A stretch of 64,000 bases of DNA from Xylaria sp. FL1777 (taxonomy: Eukaryota; Ascomycota; Sordariomycetes; Xylariales; Xylariaceae): contig MU400515.1 in NCBI GenBank assembly GCA_022578965.1, forward strand, positions 62,001-126,000. Direction: 5' to 3'. Below the pieces are notes generated by a model that was not told where the DNA came from, searched no databases, and was given only the letters and a program-made list of their open reading frames with translations. The position numbers and the translations under genes were made by a program. Positions 1 through 11,515 of the stretch are shown one piece after another. Within the stretch, counting starts at the first letter, position 1, and every line of letters begins with the position of its first letter.

Positions 1-1291
1 CATTAGATGTCTCGTTGGTTTGCAGTGGTCCAACAGTGGTTGGTGAAGCGTGGCTAGGCTTTCTGACTCCCGTATTTGTTTGTTCATTACCGATAATGAA
101 TTTGGAGGGGATTGAAGATAAGGCGCCGACCGCATCACCCTTTTCAATTCCTCTCTTCTTTGCAATGTTCAGTATGCGCATGCTGGTAAAAGCCTTCGGT
201 GCCTTAGAAGGATCGGCCATGACATCGCCTAAATTCGCTCTCTTCTTACGTTTCTTACCCTCTGCAAATACATTTATTGGTGCCGAGGATGCTAGCAATT
301 GTCGAGTTCTTGTAGCAGTAAGTCGCCTAGCTTTCGAATTCGTGGCTGAAGAGGAAAATGGAGCGGAGGATACCGCAAGTGTTGGATTTGGTTTATTAGT
401 AATGGCAGAAGCATTTTGGGCTGACGTTTTGGTGCCAGTAAATTTAAAGACACTGCTTCTTCCAGCTGTACCCTGATAACCAGTCATGGTGCTACTCCCT
501 TTACGAACGGGTGCTGAGGCCGTTCCCGAGGAAGAACGCGGCATAGAAGTTTTCGTAGCTGTTTTCGGGGGAAGCAAGGGAGGCTTTTGACTGCGACCCT
601 TTTCTGACGCTTTTGATATGTTCGAGTCTTTTGGGGGTGCTGGAGAGGGGATTCCCACGAACATGTTCTGCTTGGGGACTCTCCGAGTTATAGGTTCAGG
701 CGCCGGCCTTGTTGTGGCCGTTTGTGGAATGGGTGGCTTTGGCGATGGAATATTGGCGGGATCAGCGTCGTCTACTTCTTGTGCCTCATCATCAGAGGTA
801 AATGAATTCCGGTCGGCAGGCGAGAGCACAGGTAGATCATTAATGAATTCAGGTAGGAAGGGCGGCGTCAGCGGCAAACCGAGCCTCTGGCGTTTGGCAT
901 TACGTCTCATGTGTCTTTCGGTTCGCTCCGCGCAGGCAGCGTCATAAGTCGTCAGATCAAACACTTCGCGTTTTCCGGCACTAATTTCCGCTTTGTTCTC
1001 ATTCCATTTATCAAGAAGGCCATCACCAAGGTTCTCTACGGGCTCCCAAGTACAGTCTTCTAGCTGAAAGCCATCCCACTTAATGAGGTATTGTGAGGCA
1101 CCGGGAATATCAGGATGTAGTCGCTCGGCCAGAACGTCGTCGACCTCCCATTCTTTCTCGGAGTCATTATCCTCGGGATTAGTAGAAGTGATAGAAAGAT
1201 TATCCTCGTCCTCGTCATCGTCATCGTCATCTTTCTGCCGGGAGACATCTTCTGCATTAGAAACAGAACCCACCTGGACCTTTAGCGACAT
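1..1291 (-). CDS. Chromodomain protein, N-terminal part (runs off left edge)
   Basis: An open minus-strand frame starts at ATG 1291-1289 and stays open to the window edge, giving about 430 residues with no stop. Residues 21-30 are an Asp/Glu run. A chromodomain covers roughly residues 47-97: EWEVDDVLAER, then YLIKWDGF, then CTWEPVENL. The expected methyl-lysine cage positions are aromatic (W48, W72, F75), so binding of a methylated histone tail is plausible from family knowledge. The rest is Ser/Pro/Thr-rich with basic patches and looks disordered. The C-terminus is missing, so I cannot tell whether this is a CDP-2-like silencing factor, a Chp1-like protein or another chromodomain protein. 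No intron is needed in the visible part. Plus-strand ORFs over this region are shadows. Confidence 0.8.
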   Translation of the reverse strand, partial: MSLKVQVGSVSNAEDVSRQKDDDDDDEDEDNLSITSTNPEDNDSEKEWEVDDVLAERLHPDIPGASQYLIKWDGFQLEDCTWEPVENLGDGLLDKWNENKAEISAGKREVFDLTTYDAACAERTERHMRRNAKRQRLGLPLTPPFLPEFINDLPVLSPADRNSFTSDDEAQEVDDADPANIPSPKPPIPQTATTRPAPEPITRRVPKQNMFVGIPSPAPPKDSNISKASEKGRSQKPPLLPPKTATKTSMPRSSSGTASAPVRKGSSTMTGYQGTAGRSSVFKFTGTKTSAQNASAITNKPNPTLAVSSAPFSSSATNSKARRLTATRTRQLLASSAPINVFAEGKKRKKRANLGDVMADPSKAPKAFTSMRILNIAKKRGIEKGDAVGALSSIPSKFIIGNEQTNTGVRKPSHASPTTVGPLQTNETSN

Positions 1292-2529
1292 GTTGTGGCA
1301 GCTGATGGAAGCAACTCCAGTCTACAAATTGAATTGACTGAGGTTAGATATCAAAGACAACAATTTTTTAAAATCGGTGGGGGAAAGGGAAGTGATTGGA
1401 TGAAAACTGGAAGTAGATGATGGTAGTAGCAGTAGTAGTGGTGCTGGTGGCAATGATGGCGGCGGTAATGGCGGTGGTGTATGAGAGATGGATGTGAGTG
1501 AGTTTAAGTACCACTATCAAGGTACAGCAACAACAGCAGCAACAACAGCAGCAACAACAGCAGCTGCAACAGTAGCTGCAACAGCGTTCGGAAAGTGCAG
1601 CTGGTTTAGTCAAGCCGTCTTAGAGATGACTTATCAATTCGTCATGTCATGTCGTTGACAAATCATCGGAGAGGGTTGAAAATATAGTTGTGCTGGCAGT
1701 GGTGCATGAATGGGACTGACTGATCGGAAGGGCTGGATGGCGAGGGTGACGTGCGTGAGAAAAGTTGAAGAAGGTGCAGACTGGAATATGTCAGGTAGCT
1801 GCTATTCTCTTCGTTTCGGGGCCTCCTTGTGAGTAAGACAAGTTTCATGTTGGGACAGACATGAGAAATGATATCTAAGTACCGCAGATAGAGATGGATA
1901 TCCAGTCTATCTAACTGGTTGTCGTGTGAATGTGGTTATGCAGCTGGGGGAGATTGAAGCTTTAGCTAAGGTGACATCTATGTAGGTCCGCTACCCGCTG
2001 TGTGGGGATACCTACCTCTTTGTACGAGGTAGGTACCCCGCCAGCTGTAACTGACCCAACTTCTAGAAGGTACCTAGGTATGTCTTGTTTTATAATTAAA
2101 ATCTAAAAGCTTGAACAACAGAATAAGAAAGAATAAGCAACATAGAGTATCCAATTCCTCATAAGACACGAATTTTTGCATGCGTAAATCCTCCCTGCCA
2201 AAAGGTCGCCAAGGCAAAAATGTACGCAGTATGACAGTGGAAAACACTTGCTCATGCTCTCTCGTCTTGTACCCGTCTTGAACTGTACAACTCTGCCCCT
2301 GGGAACACTGTCGTGGTACCTTAATATCAATTTAGTGTAAGAAATATGTACAGTTTCTTTCCTACATACTAGGTGTAGGTACTCTTGGTTGAAATAAGTA
2401 CCTCCTACTATGCGCTCTATTTTACTGTATACTTAAGTAGGTATATACCCAAGTAGTTGTTTCAACACACGATAGATCCACAAGGTATCATCAAAACACA
2501 AAGCAAACATCGAACGAAACATCGATTAT
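1292..2529. other. Gene-free interval upstream of the chromodomain gene
   Basis: No supported gene. It holds the presumed promoter of the chromodomain gene, a CAG/CAA microsatellite, and many TAGGTA/TACCTA motifs, including an exact TACCTAGGTA palindrome at 2071-2080. Short ORFs here are low complexity or lack family features. Confidence 0.5.
1525..1584. repeat. CAG/CAA microsatellite
   Basis: About 60 bp of imperfect trinucleotide repeat with a 12 bp higher-order period (CAGCAACAACAG). It lies about 230 bp upstream of the chromodomain start codon. It would code polyglutamine on the plus strand and polycysteine on the minus strand, but no supported gene covers it. Confidence 0.8.
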
Positions 2530-3456
2530 CTAACGCCGATATGAATCGCGACTTCGACGTCGGCCCGACCGAGGTCCGCCATCGCCACCGTCCTCGCCCT
2601 CATCCAGAAGCCAATCCTCGACGCTCCTCCAACTCCGCGCTCCCGGGTCGATCTCACGCGAGATGCCGCGTCGACTGCTGCTCCGCCCGCCCCGGCCGCG
2701 ATCCCGATCCCGATCGTCCCACGCGTCCCAGTCGTCCCTGCTGCGGCTCCCCCGACTGTGCGCCCTGCTCCTGGGCCGCGCGATGACGTCCATCTTCTCG
2801 ATGACCTCGGCCGGCTCGCCGTCGGGCCGCCTCCACTTGCGCTCCCACTTCTCCTGCTTGATGTCGTCGCGCGCGCGGCGCACCTCGAGGCGCTTCTCCA
2901 CGGCGTTGGCGCCCAGCGCGCCCACGGCGGCCCCGACCACCGTGCTGATGAGCTGGTTGCGTTTGTGCTCGGCGTCCTCGTCGTGGCTCCTCGGCTTCTT
3001 TTCCCGGTTACTCGTGAGCTCGACGGCTTCTCTCGCCGCCAGCCCACCCACCAACGCACCCAACACGCCGACACCTAAGCCCGTCGTAGAGTCCGTGAAA
3101 GTGTTGTCGACGAACCGCTTTGCTTTTTCGATGGGCGACCACACCTTGCCGTCGTCCGAGTCGTCGCTACTTCCCCTTCCCCTCGACCCGTCGCGTAAGG
3201 AGTCGATAGGAGGCGCTAGTGATCTGGGCCGCGAGTGCGACCCAGAGACCGGTAACCCCGCCGATGATGAGCGCGGCGCATAGTAGGTCCCTTGCGGCTC
3301 ATACGTCAGTCGAGCCTGTGGCTTCCCGTCGTATGTCGTGTGGCCCGGACTGGGAACAGGAGGATAAGGGAGAGGGGCTGCCGCGGCGCCCGTCGAATAC
3401 GTGTAATAGTCGGCGGCCCGGTCGCGGGAAGGATATCCGTCTTCGTACCGTGACAT
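2530..3456 (-). CDS. Glycine-zipper protein, unknown function
   Basis: A single 308-residue frame, GC-rich and ungapped. Residues 1-60 are rich in Tyr, Pro and Gly. Two short Gly/Ala segments follow: residues 126-140 (GLGVGVLGALVGGLA) and 170-185 (ISTVVGAAVGALGANA). They have the small-residue spacing of glycine-zipper membrane segments and are separated by a charged linker. Residues 190-308 are highly charged, with Arg/Asp/Ser repeats (RSRDDWD, RDRDRGRGGR). The likely topology is a membrane-associated hairpin with a long charged tail. Fungal genomes encode many such proteins without a defined role, and I do not assign one. No signal peptide is evident. The ATG at 3456 is the only good start and no splice sites are required. 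Confidence 0.7.
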   Translation of the reverse strand: MSRYEDGYPSRDRAADYYTYSTGAAAAPLPYPPVPSPGHTTYDGKPQARLTYEPQGTYYAPRSSSAGLPVSGSHSRPRSLAPPIDSLRDGSRGRGSSDDSDDGKVWSPIEKAKRFVDNTFTDSTTGLGVGVLGALVGGLAAREAVELTSNREKKPRSHDEDAEHKRNQLISTVVGAAVGALGANAVEKRLEVRRARDDIKQEKWERKWRRPDGEPAEVIEKMDVIARPRSRAHSRGSRSRDDWDAWDDRDRDRGRGGRSSSRRGISREIDPGARSWRSVEDWLLDEGEDGGDGGPRSGRRRSRDSYRR

Positions 3457-5503
3457 GTTGTGTCTCTTGTGAATAATGATAAAGCGAAGTTTTAGTAGAG
3501 ATTATCGAAAAGTGACGAACATGGGGCGTTTTTGTAATGCTTGTCGCGCAAGGAGGAAGAAACGGGCTCGAAGATATGAGTGGTGGGGTGACCTGTCAGC
3601 CCTTGTGACTTCTGGTGTTGTGACGAGGGCGACGAGACTGATGGGATGTTCGGCTGCGTGATCCCAAGAACACCTCAGCCCCACCTCCAAACAGCTTCTG
3701 TCCGTCTTCTGCTGTTGCAGACTGTTATATAACTGTAGTCGTTATGGATTAATACGCTATCATCAGCGATGGCGCAGCACTTAGACAATAATGTCTACGG
3801 AAACAGAGTGCAACACCGGGGAACAAGGAGATGGTACGAGTTGTTATAATACCAAAATACTGCGTAAGAATAACCAGCGGCTTCATAGGATGCCCACAGT
3901 ACCGTGACATCTGCTTACCCCAACGCCCTGTCTCCCTCCAGGTACGATGATGAAGTAACCCCACGCTAGCAACCAATATTTACCAATATCCCTCTCCATT
4001 GACGAGGATAAACGTCTTCCTTATTGGACAGATGCAACGCTGTAGCAATAGAGCTGCACACTTATTTGGCCAGGTACCGCAGACGAGCGTGCGGATGAAG
4101 CACTATTATGTCGACCTGTTTAACCGACCTATCGGCATTGGTGGATGGCCTATGTGATGATATGTACAATGGTGGAGTATGATGTCACCGTAACCCATGC
4201 CGAATGTTCTCGTACTCAGCAATTATCTACCTACATAGGTACTAGTAGCTCTAAACTACCTACTTATTACTCTAGTTACAGGCGAAATGATCAACTCCCA
4301 TGTCATCGTCTTGCATCTATATGGCTTATTACGAGTCATTGCCACGGACAGGATTGCCGAGAAAACGAATTCACAGCTCATGTGTGTTTGTTGGAGAGGC
4401 GATGAAAAGGAATCGGAACACAGATTCTCAGTCGACGCCACTCTAGAAGCGTACAAACTTACACATAGTCCAACGCAACAAAATTCAATTAACGTATCAG
4501 AATCCGACGACATCTGGCCCTGCTTGTTACGTCTGGCCATTGTGGCCATGCACAGCCAGTTTAGTGCTTCGTTCTTGCGTTTTCAATATGTACGAGTGAG
4601 GCAAAGGCGTATCTTTTTCACCGCTACAAGTAGATGTATAGTCCTCCAGCCGAACGCGCTTGATCCGCCCGCGATGACGCAGCATATGGGCAAGTTTTAC
4701 GAAAACATATCGCCAATGACTGGGAAAGGAACAAGTGCATTAGGGCCAGTAGTCAATTGATTAGTTTAAAGAGCCTATGACTGTAGACCAGCCAGACCAG
4801 TCGTGAGACAACAATATCTTCAGTCCATTGCCACGCACATAAAACCAACGCCACATTCATTACCATTGCGCATGACAGAATAGTTGTCAGGCTACAATCT
4901 TTTCCTTGACATCCTCTTCTTCTTTTCACTCCAGAAATACCCCGATGCCTCTCAGCTCACTTAATCCACTCAGGCCATTGGCCACTGTGAAACATGAGCC
5001 CGAGGGCGTGGGGGTACAAAACGAACTTTCTTCCTCACAGGTCATTGACCAGCCGACGATGTGGCTTCGTGACCAATTTCAGACTGAACAAAAGGAAAGG
5101 TATTAGTCTAACAGGGTGTACAGCTCAATCCTCAGCCTCGTCCACTCGACCATGGGCACACAGGATGAGTGTTAAAACAGCGTTCATCACCGACCAAGAC
5201 CAGAAAAGGCCCAGATACAACATATATCTGTCATCAGGTGAAAAATGCAAAGGATAAACCAAGCCAACCCCGACGAGATTCGCAGTTTAGAAGGCAAACT
5301 TCTCAAGTCGAAAACTCAAAAGGTTGAAGCGGAATATCAAATAATGGAGAGGTGAGCATTTTCTGGAGAGCGCCATGTTATGCCGAACATGAACAACGCG
5401 AAACAGAGAAGTCGAGATCAGTAATCTCGATTTACGAGGGGCGACGCGAATAGGACCGTCCTGAGGTAGTGCCATCTGCTTTCACGTCAAAACTAAATTG
5501 ACG
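3457..5503. other. Gene-free interval, 2 kb
   Basis: No supported gene. The longest open frame (4287-4760, plus) has no recognisable motif and ordinary base composition. A few TAGGTA-type motifs lie near 4215-4265. It contains the 5' side of the glycine-zipper gene and the 3' side of the next minus-strand gene. Confidence 0.4.
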
Positions 5504-8176
5504 CTACTGATTTACCCCTCGGCTCTCACCTTGTGGCTTTGCAAGTTGAGACTTGGTGTTTCCATTATTCCGTGCCTTCGCATCAGAACGCGAGCTACTC
5601 GCGTCTCGAATCTCCACAAAGCGGCGTTGTTGTTCACCCTCGTCTTGAAAACGGACACGTTGCCCACTGCCGTTGCTAATCACTCGACCACTGCCATTGC
5701 TGTTGACGCGGCCACCGCCATGACGGCCGGTAGGCGCCTCGGCTATAGCTTTGCGCCTGTCCACGGCGACTTTGAAGAACTGCGCGACTTCCTCCAGGGG
5801 TCTCTGTAAGGACTCCGGAGAGCCGAGCAGGCGTAGGAAGTTCTGAGAGTCGAGGACGTGCTTCGCGATCACACTATCTGGTTGGCAGAATGTGCGGATG
5901 CGCATGTACCGTGCGTTTGTTTTCATGGCGTACAGAAGACCACTGACAGCCGCTGGACCCTCTGCCTGTACTGGTCCATAGAATCGGAAGTCGTTGATGT
6001 GTGCCGTGATGAGATCAACCTGAGTCTCTAGATCGTAGCGAAAACCGATGACTTTCGGACGGCCCTTCTGTGCCCATGCATCAGCTATACGGCTTAACTT
6101 ACTCGCTTCGAGGCGACCGCTATTTAGCTGTGCTTTGAAATAGGCGTCTAGTGCGTTGTTGAGGTTATACTCAAGCTCACAGTACAGTAGACTTTGTTCG
6201 CGGGCATCGAGGGAAATATTAATGCGGTTGATAGAGTTAGTTCTGGTGTTGTTATTGTTGCGTGTTGGCTTAAACGCTGTACTATCGGCCTGTAGGAGTT
6301 AGCTTCATGAACACTCCAAGAACAGCAAACCGAGCTGAAGAGATGTATGCCTTACAATTTCGCGTGCCTTTCGCTTCAGATTCTCCATGAAACTCACTGT
6401 CTTCTCCGTCTTAGGCTTCTTCACACCTAAAGCTGCCGTGTCTTCAAGCCAGCCATGCTCACCAAATAGCGTCTTCATCCCCTGCTCGACGCCAGCTGGA
6501 GCACCACTTACTCTCATGATGAACGGGGTAAGAGGTGTAAACGGCGAAGGAGGCGCCACCATCTCTATGGGTGGGATTATATTATTCATCATAGCATCCT
6601 TCTGGTCGGGTTGAGACTCGGAAGTAGCTGTATGTTGGCGGTCGCGATGAGATACTTCATTCATCGTAGCAGATCTAATTATGCCAGATCCTTGACTTGG
6701 CATTGCAGCACTATATTCACTACCCGTGTAGACGGAATCACCAGAGAACTGGCGATGACGGTCTTCTTTGTTACCGTCCCCTCTGATGCCCAGGGCGCTT
6801 CGAGAACGCACATGGCTGATGGCAGGCACATCTTGAGGAGCATTGCAGTCAACATTTTGGTGGCGATTCTGATTGGCCCTTCTGTTTATTAGGAATGTAT
6901 CTTCATCTAGAGTGGGAATCCTGATGCGAATGGAGCCTTGTGATGCGGTGTGGACGGGCTTCAGGTTCTCTCTCCACTGGGTGTACGACTGGAGAGAGTT
7001 GGCGGCACCCGTTTCGTTGCGCTTAGGGATATTCAGGGGGGCGATACTGGGCGCATCCTCAATATAACCATATACAGGCGAGCTAGTGTTTGGGCTGTAC
7101 AAGTCAAAATGCTCTGCTGCCGATGACTTGATCGCAACGTGCTCGACTTCGTAGCGGTTGGTATTTCGGTTGACCATTCCAACGTAAGCAGGGTTTCTCA
7201 GATTCAATGGGAGAGGACGGCGCTTTGTTTTAGGCTCAGGTAGAGAAGGCTGTATAGCTGAGGTGCTTATTTCTCCCTTGGCCTCTTGCTGTCTCTGGTT
7301 CTGAAGGGCGGGCAGTTGAGGAGGATGCTCCGCGCATTGCTGCATTAGATCCGTCATAGTGGTCATATTGCTCTCATGTCCAACCTTGCCGGCACTCTTA
7401 TTATTACCATTATCATTATTCTTCTTAGCAGCTTCATGCAAGGGAGATAGTGCTGTGTGAGCTTTATCATCGCTGTCAATGAACTCATACCGACGCTGCA
7501 TCGTGCGTCCACGATCCGTAGAATCGCACCGCACACTGCCATTCCGAGAAGAAGGATCGGGGTTGGATATCAGCGAAGCAACGCTATGTTCTCGAGTGTA
7601 ACCATAGCCCGCTGATGTATCGAGTGAATGCTTATGCTGAGACTCGGAGCGTAAGTGCGAGCGCGAGTGCTCGCCCACAGCCTTGGGTCTGCGTGACATA
7701 GTAGCTTGTTGACTCTTCTCAACCTGGCTGGATGTCGCATGAACAGTCGCCTCCTCTTTGGTATCCTTGTCCTTGGTTTTATGGGGAGGAGAGAGCGTAA
7801 GGTTTGGTTTGACTATTCGGATGGAACTATCTCTAGCTTCTAGTGAGAGTAAAGACGAAGCAGAGTCCTCCCGAGGGAAGTACGAAGAAGGTGTTGCGGG
7901 CGTGAGACCTGGAGGATGCGAGGCAAGAGGATGATAGGGATGCAATTTAGGGCGACGAGGTGGAATATGAGCTCCTGTCATTACGAAGGGAACTTTGTCA
8001 ATAGTTGCATAGATGTTGGGGTATAGGTATACAGGCGAATCGGTATTTCCACTGGCTGATGAATGTATCTCTCGAGGTGAATGAATAATACAAGGGCTCA
8101 GTGGATCCAACACGTCCTGTTTTTTGAGTAAACGAGAAGGAGCAACGGTGACAGTGTTGTCAAGGTAACTATTCAC
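5504..8176 (-). CDS. Serine-rich disordered protein with conserved-looking C-terminal domain
   Basis: Two exons: 8176-6356 and 6289-5504. The 66 nt intron (6355-6290) starts GTAAGG, has a CTAAC branch site and ends CTACAG. It joins in phase 0 and gives about 868 residues. Residues 1-590 are Ser/Pro/Asn-rich, without domains I recognise, and probably disordered. The end of exon 1 is a basic helix (ENLKRKAREIVRHT in the unspliced frame, read up to REI). Exon 2 encodes a folded helical domain of about 160 residues (from NISLDAREQSLLYCELEYN to FFKVAVDRRKA). A polar, Asn/Ser/Gly-rich tail follows. I know similar unassigned fungal proteins but no biochemical role. Retaining the intron adds 16 codons and a stop at 6305, so splicing is needed to reach the C-terminal domain. 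Confidence 0.75.
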
Positions 8177-8266
8177 TCTTTCTGGAAGAGGTGCAGATGC
8201 TGCAGTTTTACATGTCAGTAGGCAAACATAGATAGACGCGGTAAAGAATTTGCTGTGCAGGAAAAG

Positions 8267-8851
8267 TTAGCAGCCCACTGTACCTATTCTCTGAGAACCA
8301 CGGTCACTATAGTACGTGACACCTTTCTTTCCTGGGTTGTTGTACTCTGGATAGATCGAGGAAGAATTCACGTTGGTACCTTGAATAAAGTGTGGTTGGG
8401 TCGACAGTGCAGCCTTTGTAGTCTTTGGTTGACAATTGGTGGAAGTTGTCCGCGGGACGTGATGATTGAGGTGAGCTGTGTATGTACCAAAGGCACCTGA
8501 AGTCACTCGGCAGAGTGGGAGGACGTCAGAAAATCGTCGATTTGCTACACGAACTTGATTTTCTTCGGCTGCACACCAAGCTCATCAGCTCCACGCTCAG
8601 GTCGTCGATATCGAGGGGATTTGTTTCCAAAGCTGGTCTTCGAGATTATTATTGGATTCTTAGACTTACCACAGATCTCGCTGGGAGGTTGGAGGTGCTT
8701 CATGATTTTCTCTTGCTCCAGGTCTGAGGGCATCAGGGGGTTCCAAGCCCCGTCGGCTCCTACCACACGAATCAGCTTTAATTTTTTATTGGATCTATCG
8801 GGAAGTGTTGCCAGTGCAGAACTTACGCGTCAATCTCAGAAGTTTGTCCAT
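8267..8851 (-). CDS. Tentative small three-exon gene, unknown
   Basis: Exons 8851-8827, 8759-8670 and 8568-8267 join in phase to about 138 residues. The first 25 nt exon (MDKLLRLT) ends at a perfect GTAAGT donor. Intron 1 has a GCTGAT branch and a TGGTAG acceptor. Exon 2 encodes a hydrophilic segment (DGAWNPLMPSDLEQEKIM) and ends at a second GTAAGT. The acceptor of intron 2 is uncertain: TGTGCAG at 8569 keeps frame, and so does a CTTCAG further on. Two clean donors and consistent phases favour a real gene. The C-terminal 100 residues are polar and match no family I know. The start could differ, and this may also be a non-coding transcript. Confidence 0.4.
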
Positions 8852-9750
8852 CTTGTAAGTGGGTGCAATATCCTGTCCGAGTTGTGGAGAGAATAAGGCG
8901 GATAGAGTAAGAGAGAGAGAGAGAGAATTTGCATTGCCAAGGGTGAAAGTTTTCTAATTTTTGTTACTTGGTTGCAGGAACAATCTTGTGCCCAATACCG
9001 GAGACCTACAAATAATTTCACCTTCCAGTTGATTATATCCGCCACAATTATCTCCTCCCCCCGCCCTTCCACCCACCACTCGCATTGTACCGAAGAGGCT
9101 GGAGTATCTCTCCTGCCCCCTTGTGAGAGACGTGATGTAATCCAGCAGCCTCAGCTCGGAAACCATAGATTTCTTGCCGTAGATCTGGCGGTAGCAACTC
9201 CCTAGGCATTTCTTGCGTATTTCTACAGCTACTCTTCCTATTGTTGCTAGCATGGAGGCTTGCCTGCAACGCGTGACGTCAGTCACAGCTACTTAGTTAC
9301 TTAGAAGACAGTACGAAAGGGTTCCACGCATAAGATAGAATTGATAACGATTTGATAATGGGAGACCATTCCTAGCAACTATCACAAGATAGAATGGGAC
9401 CATAAACCTACCAGCTGGCTCTCTGTATAGCTATGTACTTTCTGTGAATGCTCTTGTCCGTAGGTGACAGTATCATGAACTGAATACTTGGAGTTAATAT
9501 TATGCATGGCACACATAGGATAAACAAGGAAGCAGACAATATACAAAGGTAGCAGAAACGGGAAATTATATCCTTGAGGTTACAAACCTGTTTCACCTTG
9601 ATTTGACCTCTCAATGACCGTTGTCTGTCGGTTAATCACTGGGCTGCGCATGTTATGCGGTTCCCTCTGAGTTGTAAATTCGATATTGTCAAACAACGGT
9701 TCATTTCCACAGCGTTGGTCATGCCTAAGCATATATTAGTAAATTACCAC
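8852..9750. other. Interval without a supported gene
   Basis: A 110-codon minus frame (8954-9286) is open but has no family motif or obvious splice support. A short GA microsatellite (GAGAGAGAGAGAGA) sits near 8911-8926. Nothing else is recognisable. Confidence 0.35.
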
Positions 9751-11515
9751 CTAAGATACCAGTATACGTAGGATAAGACACTTTTCCAGCCTGAACTTCC
9801 TCAGTATGTCGGAGGTCTCGTCAATCGACTTCGCAGAGATTGGCGAATGGTGTTGCAACCCCTTTTCTCTCACTTCAGATGGGCTTGCAAGGTTTAAGCT
9901 ACCATGTCTTGAGGCGCGAGCCCTCAGTTCGGCGGGGTTCTCAAAGTCGAAAACTCTCCCACTCCTTTTCAATGACGATTGCTGGGTTTTGATACGGGTA
10001 TCGTATCCTAGGAGCTTGTTTCCTCTCGCAGAGTAATTTCGGCCAAGTTTTGGCGTACCTTGTAACCGTGCGTCTAAGTCAAATATTTTATTTATAACTC
10101 CAGGATCGTGTGGGTTCCATTGGTAGTCGAGGCCGCCATCGAAACCAAGTTGCGGGGTGAACGGACCGCGAAATAGCCATGAGGATGCTTGATTTAACAA
10201 CCCAGTGGTAGCAGCCTCTACAATTGTTTCTGTGGCCTTGGACTCGGCAGTGGGCATCTGAGATATAGGCAAGTGTGAAGGCAAAGTTTCGCCACTATCA
10301 ATAATTCGAAACTTTCGAGCAAATATTGCGTTGGGTATTTGACAGCCTTCCGGCCAAGGAACAGAGATAGTTCCACAATGAGCCCGCTTATCTTTGAATA
10401 ATGAGCTGGAATCAAACATGAATGAATTGGGAATCCAGCTTCGCCGTCTCTGTTCTATTTCAGGATCTCTCTTCTGTTTGCCAAACTTTTCGACCAATCT
10501 TTCAATGATGCTGATGCTTGACAGCGAATGGCGCAGTCGCTGTGAGCGGCTATCAGGGCTCACAAAGGTCTCTGCAGTCTCAGGAGGAGATATTTCACTT
10601 AGCCGGTCTAGAGATGTTATAGGGAATTCGCGCTCTTCTACAAGTCGTCCTGTTGCTCCATAATCCGGATCCCATTGCATCTCATGAAATTCTTTTGGGT
10701 TCGGACTGCGCATGGGGCGAGTTCCTTCAGACCGGGTGGACACGAATAAGGTATGGTCGATCAGCCAAACTTTTTTGTTTCTTATGCAGCTTGGATCTAT
10801 ATAATCTCGGTTTGTCATGGGTGAAGAGTCGGAGAGGACAAAGCGATAACGATCAGCATGTTCTGAGCGCCAGAGTAAAAGTTTCTCTGTGGGAATAATG
10901 GAAGATGTGATTGTTGTCATATGGGGAATATGTGGAAGTTCAAGGTCGGCCTATCTAGTGATTAGCGTCCTCACCCGCCTCTCGCCCAGGAATAATAGAA
11001 TACTAACATATCTGTACATGTGGTCATGCCGCCATCGCTGAAAGGCCGCTCCAGGGTCGTCGGTATGCTCACAGTCTACTTCAATTAACTCGTATAGGAC
11101 TCCTCCGGCTAAGTCTAAGTTCTCGTCTCCGAGGTGCTCCCGTAGGATGAGAAATATCTAGGTACTATCAGCATCTTCATGGAACTTGAAATTCTTGCCT
11201 AGACCTACTTGTTGTATGCCGTCTTTATATTGGAAGTTTCTTGGAACATGAGCACAAAACCGGACAAGGACATTACGACACTCTAACCGTAAGAGTCAGC
11301 CAGTAGAGAGCAGGCCTCAGAATACACTACATACTCTCCTCATCATATCCCGAGCGGTTGAGGTTATGAGGGCCGGAGCGCTTCTGAACTAAATCGAATG
11401 GCTTCCATTCACACTCAGAACTCTGACGGGGGGTTGAAAAGGCAGAAAAGGGGGAGTCACTGCGAGAATCGCCACAATCCTCGGGAGTTCCCGTGGTACG
11501 GCAACGATGGAGCAT
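9751..11515 (-). CDS. Four-exon protein of unknown function
   Basis: Exons 11515-11335, 11282-11209, 11157-11008 and 10950-9751 join through introns of 52, 51 and 57 nt (donors GTATGT, GTAGGT, GTTAGT; acceptors GTTAG, CCTAG, GATAG). Phases agree throughout, giving 534 residues. Exons 2 and 3 are dense coding sequence: CRNVLVRFCAHVPRNF, IFLILREHLGDENLDL, VLYELIEVDCEHTDDPG and FQRWRHDHMYRY. They lead directly into DLELPHIPHM at the start of exon 4. The remaining 400 residues are polar, with Arg/Ser runs and a Trp-rich middle part (SSWLFRGPFTPQLGFDG). An in-frame stop lies just upstream of the ATG at 11515. I do not recognise the family. Treating only the last exon as the gene would miss about a quarter of the protein. 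Confidence 0.7.

Noticed and set aside
15..947. Plus-strand ORFs of 153 and 109 codons
   Set aside because: They are antisense to the minus-strand chromodomain frame, which is continuous and has a recognisable domain.
4145..4760. Overlapping plus ORFs up to 157 codons
   Set aside because: No motif, no splice context and no composition signal. I would expect such ORFs by chance in an open 2 kb interval.
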